Positions 1 to 4,664 of a DNA stretch of 5,057 nt are shown one piece after another (the first letter of the stretch is position 1; every line of letters starts with the position of its first letter). The translations under genes and the position numbers were made by a program. Source of the DNA: JBBSIG01 sp038232215 (GTDB lineage: Bacteria > Actinomycetota > Thermoleophilia > Gaiellales > Gaiellaceae); NCBI GenBank assembly GCA_038232215.1, contig JBBSIG010000195.1, positions 1 through 5,057 of the forward strand, read 5' to 3'. The notes under the pieces are model-generated. The model did no database searches. It saw nothing but the letters and a program-made list of their open reading frames with translations, and was not told the DNA's origin.

Positions 1-172
1 ATCGTGACTCCTCGGGACGTGCGTGGACGGCTTGCCGCCGGCGCGCGAAGGGGGTACGGGCTACGAGCCGGAGCTAGCCGGACGGGACGCCGGGCCAGCG
101 ACTCGCGTTGCGAGCTAGGGCCGATGTGCTCATGTGGCGTCCCTCCCTGTACGCTTCGACAGCCTCGCGCGA

Positions 173-201
173 CGATACCAGCCGCGGGCGGCCCGGTATC
201 G
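173..201 (+). repeat. Inverted repeat just upstream of the greA start
   Basis: The 7-bp arms CGATACC (173-179) and GGTATCG (195-201) are perfect inverted copies. A second small inverted repeat, GCCG/CGGC (181-184 and 189-192), is nested between them. The right arm overlaps the proposed -10 box of greA (197-202). The element could act as an operator-like palindrome or as an RNA hairpin in any longer transcript that reads through. The symmetry is visible in the sequence; a role is inference, and short GC-rich inverted repeats are common by chance in such DNA. Confidence 0.35.
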
Positions 202-202
202 T
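197..202 (+). promoter_or_regulatory. Candidate -10 box for a leaderless greA transcript
   Basis: TATCGT fits the TAnnnT form of a sigma-70-type -10 element and ends exactly 7 nt before the ATG at 210. Transcription would then begin at or next to the start codon. No Shine-Dalgarno sequence precedes this ATG, which fits the leaderless translation common in actinobacteria. I see no convincing -35 hexamer at the usual distance. The identical spacing upstream of msrA adds some weight. Confidence 0.4.
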
Positions 203-209
203 GCCCCGG

Positions 210-668
210 ATGGCGGATCGCATCACCGAGGCGCAGAAGGAAGCTCTCGAGCGCGAGCTGGCGGAGCTCGAGGGCCCGAAGCGTGCGGAGATGGTGCGGG
301 CGATCGCCACGGCGCGGAGCTTCGGCGACCTGTCCGAGAACTTCGAGTATCACGCGGCGAAGAACGAGCAGGGCCTGCTCGAGCGGCGGATCACGATTCT
401 GCGAGCCCGCCTCGAGTCGTCCGAGCTCGTCGACGAGGTGGCGGCGGCGACGAGCGGGCGAGTCGAGGTCGGCTCGCTCATCGAGCTCGAGGACGAGCGC
501 GGCGAGCGCCTACGGGTCGAGCTCTCGAGCGTCGGCGGCGCCGGGACCGTCTCGCCCGACTCGCCGCTCGGACGGGCGCTCCTCGGAGCCCGGGTCGGGG
601 ACACCGTGGAGGTGGAGGCGCCGAAGCGCCCCTGGCAGGCGCGCGTGCTCTCGCTCGAGCGACCCTAG
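210..668 (+). CDS. greA: Transcription elongation factor GreA
   Basis: GreA enters the secondary channel of RNA polymerase and stimulates cleavage of the nascent RNA in backtracked complexes, rescuing stalled elongation. The 152-aa product is close to the usual GreA length of about 158. Residues 1-75 form the antiparallel coiled coil. Its tip carries the hallmark GDLSEN followed by EYHAAK, with the two conserved acidic residues at D40 and E43. Residues from about 80 form the FKBP-like C-terminal domain, including the family motif SPDSPLGRALLG and then VGDTVEVEAP. I chose the ATG at 210 because the match to GreA begins there and a -10-like box lies 7 nt upstream. The frame is open back to 108, and an in-frame GTG at 201 is possible, but neither extension resembles GreA. 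The stop codon overlaps that of the convergent dehydrogenase. GreB is unlikely given the SPDSPLG context and the taxon. Confidence 0.95.
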   Translation: MADRITEAQKEALERELAELEGPKRAEMVRAIATARSFGDLSENFEYHAAKNEQGLLERRITILRARLESSELVDEVAAATSGRVEVGSLIELEDERGERLRVELSSVGGAGTVSPDSPLGRALLGARVGDTVEVEAPKRPWQARVLSLERP

Positions 669-1768
669 AAGAGCAGCACGCTGCGGATCCCGTCCTGGGC
701 CTCCATCAGCTCGAAGCCCCGGTTGACCTCGTCGAGCGTCAGTCGGTGCGAGACGAAGGCGTCGACGTCGAGCTCGCCCGCCAGGTAGCGGCCGACGAGC
801 TTCGGCACCTCGTCGCGGCCCTTCACGCCGCCGAACGACGAGCCCGCGATCCGGCGGCCGGTGATCAGCAGCCGGGGCACCACCTCGAGCGTCTCGCCCT
901 TCCCTGCGACGCCGGCGATCGTGCAGAGCCCCCAGCCCATGCGCGCCGACTCGACCGCCTGCCGCATCACCTCGACGTTTCCGGTCGCCTCGAAGGTGTA
1001 GTCGGCGCCGAGGCCGCCCGTGGTCTCGAGGATCCGCTCGACGACGTCCGGTCCTCCGGTCAGGACCTCGGTCGCACCCTGGCCGCGAGCGAGCTCGAGC
1101 CGCTCGTCGGAGAGGTCGACGCAGAGGATCCGCTCGGCACCCCGTAGCCGGCAGCCGGCTACCGCGCCGAGGCCCACCATGCCCGCGCCGAAGACGACGC
1201 ACGTCGACCCCGGCTCCACCTGGGCGGTGTTCAGCGCGGCGCCGAGCCCGGTGGAGAGGCCGCAGGCGAACAGGCAGGCTCGATCGGGCGGCGCCTCGGG
1301 ATCGACCTTCGCGAGCGCGATCTCCGGCATCACCGTGTACTCGGCGAAGGTGGACGTGCCCATGAAGTGCCGGATCGGCTCGCCGTCGCGCGAGAGCCTC
1401 GTCGTCCCGTCCGGAAGGTGGCCGCGGCCCTGCTGCTCCCGGATCGCGAGGCAGAGGTTCGTCTTCGGGCTGAGGCAGTGCACGCACTCGCGGCACTGCG
1501 GTGAGAAGAGCGTGACCACGTGGTCGCCCGGTCGGAGCGAGGAGACGCCCTCGCCGAGCCGCTCGACCACCCCGGCACCCTCGTGGCCGAGCACGGTCGG
1601 CAGGTACCCCGAGGGATCGGCGCCCGAGGCGGTGTAGAGGTCCGTGTGGCAGACCCCGCAGGCCTCGAGCCGAACCAGCACCTCGCCCGCGCGCGGCTCC
1701 GCGAGCTCGACCTCCTGGACGCGCAGCGGCTCCCCGAACGACTCGAGGACGGCCGCGCGGATCTTCAC
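665..1768 (-). CDS. Class III-like zinc alcohol dehydrogenase (S-hydroxymethyl-thiol / formaldehyde dehydrogenase family)
   Basis: This is a 367-aa medium-chain NAD-dependent dehydrogenase. Class III members oxidise the formaldehyde-thiol adduct (S-hydroxymethylglutathione in most organisms) and can reduce S-nitrosothiols, in the cytosol. Catalytic zinc ligands are C40, H62 and C169, with E63 beside H62. The structural zinc lobe has C92, C95, C98 and C106. The Rossmann glycine motif GAGMVG is at 194-199, and D218 at the end of the next strand predicts NAD over NADP. Class III signatures include GHEGAG, PDGTTR, MGTSTFAEYTV and SFGGVKGR (311-318). The start is GTG at 1768; no ATG fits. It begins 12 nt after the msrA stop with only a weak GAG as ribosome site, so it is probably cotranscribed with msrA. 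Two positions that contact glutathione in class III enzymes look changed (S53, M277), so the thiol cofactor is uncertain. Mycothiol or another actinobacterial thiol is possible. A general aldehyde or alcohol dehydrogenase is the alternative. Confidence 0.88.
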   Translation of the reverse strand: MKIRAAVLESFGEPLRVQEVELAEPRAGEVLVRLEACGVCHTDLYTASGADPSGYLPTVLGHEGAGVVERLGEGVSSLRPGDHVVTLFSPQCRECVHCLSPKTNLCLAIREQQGRGHLPDGTTRLSRDGEPIRHFMGTSTFAEYTVMPEIALAKVDPEAPPDRACLFACGLSTGLGAALNTAQVEPGSTCVVFGAGMVGLGAVAGCRLRGAERILCVDLSDERLELARGQGATEVLTGGPDVVERILETTGGLGADYTFEATGNVEVMRQAVESARMGWGLCTIAGVAGKGETLEVVPRLLITGRRIAGSSFGGVKGRDEVPKLVGRYLAGELDVDAFVSHRLTLDEVNRGFELMEAQDGIRSVLLF

Positions 1769-1780
1769 GAGCTCAGCGTC

Positions 1781-2260
1781 TCAGATCGCGCAGGTCGCGA
1801 GGCCGCGCTTCTGGAGATACTGCTGGTGGTAGTCCTCGGCGGGGTGGAACGCCGACGCGGGCGTGATCTCGGTCACGATCTGCTTGCCCCAGCGCAACCC
1901 CCGCTGCTGCTCCTCCTTTGAGCTCTCGGCCTCCGCTCGCTGCTCGTCGGAGTGGTAGAAGATCGCCGATCGGTACTGCGTGCCGACGTCGAAGCCCTGG
2001 CGGTTCCGCGTGGTGGGGTTGTGCTCGTTCCAGAAGACGCCGAGCAGATCCTCGAACGAGACGCGCTCGGGGTCGTACGTCACCTCCACGACCTCCGCGT
2101 GGCCGGTGCGTCCGGAGCAGACGTCCTTGTAGGTGGGCTGGTCGGTGGAGCCGCCGGAGTAGCCGACTCGTGTCGAGACGACGCCGTCCACCTGGCGGAA
2201 GGCGGCCTCGACGCCCCAGAAGCAGCCCGCTCCGAATGTCGCTTTCTCAGTGGTTGTCAT
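1781..2260 (-). CDS. msrA: Peptide-methionine (S)-S-oxide reductase MsrA
   Basis: MsrA reduces the S-epimer of methionine sulfoxide in proteins and in free methionine, using thioredoxin-type reductant, in the cytosol. The 159-aa product is a complete single-domain MsrA. The catalytic motif GCFWG has its nucleophile at C13. Further family motifs are GYSGG, TGHAEVVEV, FWNEHNPTTRNRQG, DVGTQYRS and HPAEDYHQQYL. A C-terminal cysteine at 157 (sequence TCAI) is a plausible resolving residue. No MsrB domain is fused. The ATG at 2260 is preceded by no good Shine-Dalgarno sequence but by a -10-like box 7 nt away, pointing to a leaderless transcript. The dehydrogenase gene follows after 12 nt in the same orientation, giving a likely two-gene operon for electrophile and oxidant stress. 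Confidence 0.95.
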   Translation of the reverse strand: MTTTEKATFGAGCFWGVEAAFRQVDGVVSTRVGYSGGSTDQPTYKDVCSGRTGHAEVVEVTYDPERVSFEDLLGVFWNEHNPTTRNRQGFDVGTQYRSAIFYHSDEQRAEAESSKEEQQRGLRWGKQIVTEITPASAFHPAEDYHQQYLQKRGLATCAI

Positions 2261-2267
2261 GGACTTC

Positions 2268-2273
2268 AGTCTA
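2268..2273 (-). promoter_or_regulatory. Candidate -10 box for leaderless msrA operon transcript
   Basis: Read on the minus strand, TAGACT fits TAnnnT and ends 7 nt before the msrA ATG at 2260. That would place the transcript start at or next to the start codon. No recognisable -35 was found. The lack of a ribosome binding site before this ATG supports a leaderless start. Confidence 0.42.
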
Positions 2274-2368
2274 GTTGGAGCGCCCGGCGTTACGCACCGC
2301 CCGGCTCAGCGAGTCCGAGCGGGTGGTCCTAGCTCGTTCGAGTGATCCTGACCTCGATCGGGGGAGAA

Positions 2369-2388
2369 GGCTCGAAAGGTTCCGAGCC
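2369..2388. repeat. Inverted repeat in the msrA / repeat-protein intergenic region
   Basis: GGCTCG (2369-2374) and CGAGCC (2383-2388) are perfect inverted copies. With one bulged C the arms extend to 8 bp as GGCTCGAA/TTCGAGCC. A 10-nt palindrome, CGGAGCTCCG (2388-2397), follows at once. The region lies between divergent genes and should hold their control sites. These are candidate operator or 5' UTR structures, with nothing in the sequence to name a regulator. Confidence 0.3.
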
Positions 2389-2421
2389 GGAGCTCCGATG
2401 AGTCGCCCTGCGGAAGACCTG

Positions 2422-2436
2422 CGAGCACGCTGCTCG
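2422..2436 (+). repeat. Short hairpin upstream of the secreted repeat protein
   Basis: CGAGCA (2422-2427), loop CGC, TGCTCG (2431-2436) gives a perfect 6-bp stem that ends 31 nt before the ATG at 2468. It may be a 5' UTR hairpin or a protein-binding palindrome. The rest of the 2274-2467 intergenic stretch has no TAnnnT -10 box on the plus strand, so the promoter of the downstream gene is not evident. Confidence 0.3.
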
Positions 2437-2453
2437 TAGGGCTGGAAAAGAAA

Positions 2454-2461
2454 GAGGGGAG
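2454..2461 (+). promoter_or_regulatory. Ribosome binding site of the secreted repeat protein
   Basis: A purine-rich stretch whose core is GAGGGGAG ends 6 nt before the ATG at 2468. It sits within a longer run of A and G from about 2445. It is a good Shine-Dalgarno match at a usual distance. It supports the ATG at 2468 over the in-frame ATG at codon 10, which would cut off the basic N-terminus of the signal peptide. Confidence 0.65.
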
Positions 2462-2467
2462 AGACTC

Positions 2468-3781
2468 ATGAAAGCTCGTACACCGGCGCTCCGCATGCGC
2501 CTCGGCGTCTTGCTGACGCTACTCGGTGCGCTCGTGCTCGCCATCCCGGCGGTCTCGAGCGCCGTCGATCCACTTCCTGGCGCCAGCGTGACCGTGTGCC
2601 AGGTCTCGGGGAGCGCCAGCGCCCCGTCGTACGCCCAGGTGACGCTCTCGGTCGACCAGGTCGCGGCGTTCCTGAACCAGAATCCCGGCTCGTTCGTGGG
2701 CAGCTGTCCCGCAGGCGGCGGCGGGACGAGCCCGGGCCCGCTTCCGGGCGCGTCCGTCAGCGTCTGCCAGGTGACGGGGAGCGCGAGCTCGCCGTCGTAC
2801 GCGCAGGTGAACGTGGCTGTCGACCAGGTGACGGCGTTCCTGAACCAGAATCCCGGCTCGTTCGTGGGAACGTGTCCGGCGACTCCCCCGCCGAGCGGCG
2901 GCGGAGGCGGCCTGCCGAGCGCCTCTGTCTCGATCTGCCAGGTGACGGGTAGCGCGGGCGCGCAGTCGTTCGCGCAGGTGAATGTCGCGCTCGACCAGGT
3001 CGCGGCGTTCCTGAACCAGAATCCCGGCTCCTTCGTCGGCACCTGCCCCGCCGGTGGCGGTGGCGGCGGCGGTGGCGGTGGCGGCGGCGGTGGCGGCGGC
3101 GGTGGCGGTCTGCCGACCGGCGGGCTGACGGTCTGCAAGGTGTCGGGAAGCGGCAGCGCTCTCTCGTTCGCGCAGACCAGCGTGGCCGTCGATCAGCTGC
3201 GGGCCTACCTGAACCAGAACCCCGGCTCGTTCGTAGGGACCTGCCCGAGCAAGGCCGACCCGAACGGCAGCGTCGGAGCGGCGCCTCTCGGCTTCGTGAC
3301 GATCTGTCGCGTGACCGGAAACGCCTCGGCTCCGTTCGCGACCCAGACGGTCCGCGCTGATCAGGTGGGCGCGTACCTGACGACCGCCGGCAACATCGTT
3401 CCGGCTCCCGCCGGCGGTTGCCCGACGGCGGCGGGTGCGGGCAGCGGCGGCAACGGCGGCAACGCGGGCGGCGGCAACGCCGGTGGCGGCGCGAACGGCA
3501 ACGGCGCAGCCTCCGACGGCGCAATCGCCGTAGGCGCTCCTGCGACCGCGAAGGCGAGCCGGCCGACCACCGTCGTCGTCAAGACGACGCCCAACACCGT
3601 CGTGACGGCGAAGGGCGCCGGCGTGAAGAAGGCCGTGAAGAGCAACAAGAAGGGCCGGGCCGTACTCCGGATCCAGCCCAAGAAGGCCGGTGTCGTGACC
3701 ATCCGCGCGGCGCGCGGCAAGGTCGTCAAGCGGATCGGCGTGCAGGCCAAGCGCACGGCCGGCGAGCAGCTCACCGGCTAG
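2468..3781 (+). CDS. Secreted protein with five cysteine-pair repeats and a C-terminal Lys-rich beta domain, function unknown
   Basis: I do not recognise a characterised function. The 437-aa product starts with a signal peptide: basic residues to R11, hydrophobic core 12-29, likely cleavage after A32. Five related units follow at about 39-81, 95-137, 152-194, 218-260 and 275-319. Each runs C-[QKR]-V-[ST]-G, then AQ, then DQ, then (in units 1-4) LNQNPGSFVG and a final CP. The ten cysteines (44/80, 100/136, 157/193, 223/259, 280/318) are spaced 36 apart in units 1-4 and 38 in unit 5. One disulfide per unit is therefore likely outside the cell. Linkers are Gly/Pro-rich, including 19 consecutive glycines at 196-214, and a Gly/Asn-rich stretch spans 323-346. 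Residues 365-427 look like a beta-sandwich domain rich in Val and Lys. There is no LPXTG motif, lipobox or C-terminal membrane anchor, and no His or Trp. It could be a cell-surface, matrix or cell-wall protein. Its neighbour encodes an L,D-transpeptidase. Confidence 0.85.
   Translation: MKARTPALRMRLGVLLTLLGALVLAIPAVSSAVDPLPGASVTVCQVSGSASAPSYAQVTLSVDQVAAFLNQNPGSFVGSCPAGGGGTSPGPLPGASVSVCQVTGSASSPSYAQVNVAVDQVTAFLNQNPGSFVGTCPATPPPSGGGGGLPSASVSICQVTGSAGAQSFAQVNVALDQVAAFLNQNPGSFVGTCPAGGGGGGGGGGGGGGGGGGGLPTGGLTVCKVSGSGSALSFAQTSVAVDQLRAYLNQNPGSFVGTCPSKADPNGSVGAAPLGFVTICRVTGNASAPFATQTVRADQVGAYLTTAGNIVPAPAGGCPTAAGAGSGGNGGNAGGGNAGGGANGNGAASDGAIAVGAPATAKASRPTTVVVKTTPNTVVTAKGAGVKKAVKSNKKGRAVLRIQPKKAGVVTIRAARGKVVKRIGVQAKRTAGEQLTG
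2582..3424 (+). repeat. Five-copy in-gene repeat array encoding Cys-pair units
   Basis: Five imperfect copies lie at 2582-2710, 2750-2878, 2921-3049, 3119-3247 and 3290-3424. First-cysteine codons are 168, 171, 198 and 171 bp apart. Copies 1 and 2 share an identical 36-bp block (2665-2700 and 2833-2868), and copy 3 shares the first 27 bp of it (3004-3030). Copy 4 differs by a few bases, while copy 5 has lost the LNQNPGSFVG segment. This shows internal duplication with copies 1-3 youngest or homogenised and copy 5 most diverged. Confidence 0.9.
3053..3109 (+). repeat. Gly19-coding tandem minisatellite
   Basis: Nineteen GGT/GGC codons run without interruption. An 18-bp unit, GGTGGCGGTGGCGGCGGC, occurs twice in tandem (3053-3070 and 3071-3088). 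A 12-bp shortened copy and a 9-bp remnant follow. Slippage would change the linker between repeat units 3 and 4 by whole codons without shifting the frame. No GGA or GGG codon appears, unlike some glycines elsewhere in the gene. Confidence 0.85.
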
Positions 3782-3794
3782 TTCAATCGGGGAC

Positions 3795-3830
3795 GGTCAC
3801 CCGGCGCCGTGAGATAGGCGCCGGGCGACC
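3795..3830 (+). terminator. Strong intercistronic hairpin without a T-tract
   Basis: A perfect 9-bp stem, CCCGGCGCC/GGCGCCGGG (3800-3808 and 3817-3825), has an 8-nt loop. One A-C mismatch and four more pairs (GGTC/GACC) lengthen it to 3795-3830. It starts 14 nt after the repeat-protein stop and ends 24 nt before the transpeptidase ATG. What follows is TCCCTTCACC, not a run of T. It could be a weak or factor-assisted terminator, or a hairpin that protects the upstream message and lowers readthrough into the next gene. No promoter-like sequence is visible between it and the next start. Confidence 0.6.
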
Positions 3831-3843
3831 TCCCTTCACCTCG

Positions 3844-3849
3844 AGGAGG
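3844..3849 (+). promoter_or_regulatory. Consensus Shine-Dalgarno of the L,D-transpeptidase
   Basis: A perfect AGGAGG lies 5 nt before the ATG at 3855 and 11 nt before a second in-frame ATG at 3861. The closer start has the more usual spacing, so I chose 3855. The two differ by only two residues, both ahead of the signal peptide core. Confidence 0.75.
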
Positions 3850-3854
3850 ATTCG

Positions 3855-4571
3855 ATGCACATGAACAGGAAACGACTGCTCGGCCTCGTCTGCGCGCTCG
3901 GGCTGGCCATTCCGATCGTCTCGGGCGAGGCCGCACCCGGCAAGGTGAAGCCGAAGGTGAAGGCGAGTTACCCGAAGGCGGGTGTTCTCGTCTGGACGAA
4001 GGTGGCGGCACGCACCGCCCCCTCGCGGAAGGCACCGCTCGTGAAGGTGCTGGAGCAGTTCCGCCCCGACTACCGCCCGACCGCGGTGCTCGCCGTCGGC
4101 GAGGCACGCGACAAGAAGGGCATCCGGTGGGTGAAGATCTCCATGCCCATGCGCCCGAACGGCAAGTTCGGCTGGGTGAAGGCGGTCGCGCTCCAGCTCC
4201 ATCCCGTGCACAAGCGGATGGTGATCGACCGCTCGGCTCGCACGCTCACGCTCATGAAGGACGGCAAGCGCCTCTTCACGACGCGAGTCGCGGTCGGCAA
4301 GCCGGGCGCCGAGACGCCGCTCGGTCGCTTCTACCTCGCCGCCGCGTTCAAGGCCACTGCACCGGTGCTCGGCGAGTATGCGTTCGAGACGAGCGCCTAC
4401 TCGAACCTGTCGGAGTGGCCCGGCGGGGGCATCATCGGCATCCACGGGACACCCAATCCGGAGCTGCTCGGGCAGGCCGTCTCGCACGGCTGCATCCGGA
4501 TCTCGAACCCGGCGGCCCTGCGGCTCAAGCGCGCCGCGCCGGTCGGCACGCCGGTCTCGATCATCGCGTAG
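3855..4571 (+). CDS. Secreted L,D-transpeptidase with YkuD catalytic domain
   Basis: L,D-transpeptidases form 3-3 cross-links between meso-diaminopimelate residues of peptidoglycan stems, or attach proteins to the wall, outside the membrane. The 238-aa product has a signal peptide: basic N-terminus to R7, hydrophobic stretch 8-23, likely cleavage near A26. A Lys-rich segment follows (29-41). Residues 44-115 form an SH3-like domain with RTAPSRKAPL and FGWVKAVAL, probably for wall binding. The YkuD domain spans about 118-238 and opens with MVIDRSARTLTL, followed by VGKPGAETPLGRF. The active-site block has H197 in IGIHGT and then SHGCIRI, with H211, catalytic C213 and R215. All key residues are present, and the domain reaches the C-terminus, which is normal. 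The repeat-protein gene lies 73 nt upstream across a hairpin. Its signal peptide resembles this one (LAIPxVS in both). A 20-bp terminator hairpin follows the stop. Confidence 0.93.
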   Translation: MHMNRKRLLGLVCALGLAIPIVSGEAAPGKVKPKVKASYPKAGVLVWTKVAARTAPSRKAPLVKVLEQFRPDYRPTAVLAVGEARDKKGIRWVKISMPMRPNGKFGWVKAVALQLHPVHKRMVIDRSARTLTLMKDGKRLFTTRVAVGKPGAETPLGRFYLAAAFKATAPVLGEYAFETSAYSNLSEWPGGGIIGIHGTPNPELLGQAVSHGCIRISNPAALRLKRAAPVGTPVSIIA

Positions 4572-4582
4572 CAAGCCGGTCG

Positions 4583-4630
4583 CCCGGACGAGGTGGGGCG
4601 GGCGAGTGCCCGTCTCACCCGTCCGGGTTT
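4583..4630 (+). terminator. Intrinsic terminator after the L,D-transpeptidase gene
   Basis: The RNA folds into one long hairpin. Positions 4583-4590 pair with 4620-4627 (8 bp, CCCGGACG/CGTCCGGG). After a bulged A at 4591, positions 4592-4603 pair with 4608-4619 (12 bp, two of them G-U), closing on the loop GAGT. TTT follows directly, then CGCTT. The stem starts 12 nt after the stop codon. The T-run is short, but the very stable stem and its placement make this the best terminator in the window. Confidence 0.75.
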
Positions 4631-4664
4631 CGCTTCCGGCCCTCGCGAACAAAGAGCATCGAGC

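Noticed and set aside
3..77. Possible C-terminal tail of an upstream plus-strand gene ending at the TAG at 75
   Set aside because: Only about 24 Arg/Ser-rich codons are visible and none resemble a known protein end. The frame could be open by chance in GC-rich DNA.
102..114. Small inverted repeat CTCGC-GTT-GCGAG upstream of greA
   Set aside because: Only a 5-bp stem with a 3-nt loop and no T-run. Such repeats are expected by chance in DNA this rich in CTCG/CGAG.
4..726. Plus-strand 240-aa open frame covering greA in another frame
   Set aside because: Ser/Arg-rich shadow of greA with no motif. Only the frame starting at 210 reads as GreA.
134..1147. Plus-strand 337-aa open frame crossing the greA/dehydrogenase junction
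   Set aside because: Arg/Ala-rich translation without any family motif. It overlaps two well-supported genes and is a typical high-GC shadow frame.
510..1496. Minus-strand 328-aa open frame inside the dehydrogenase and greA
   Set aside because: It is out of frame with the dehydrogenase, which has complete zinc and NAD motifs. The translation is low-complexity Arg/Ala/Gly.
2412..2438. ECF-sigma-like promoter (GGAA ... CGTA) upstream of the secreted repeat protein
   Set aside because: The GGAA and CGTA elements are 19 nt apart, a little longer than usual, and both are short enough to occur by chance. There is no second copy in the window to support it.
2329..3138. Minus-strand 269-aa open frame with a long proline run and repeated GFWFRN segments
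   Set aside because: It mirrors the plus-strand repeat gene: the proline run is the antisense of the Gly19 tract, and the repeats echo the plus-strand units. The plus-strand frame has a ribosome site, signal peptide and regular cysteine spacing.
3783..4652. Minus-strand 289-aa open frame opposite the L,D-transpeptidase
   Set aside because: The opposite strand has an intact YkuD active site, signal peptide and perfect Shine-Dalgarno. This frame has no recognisable domain and would cross both hairpins.
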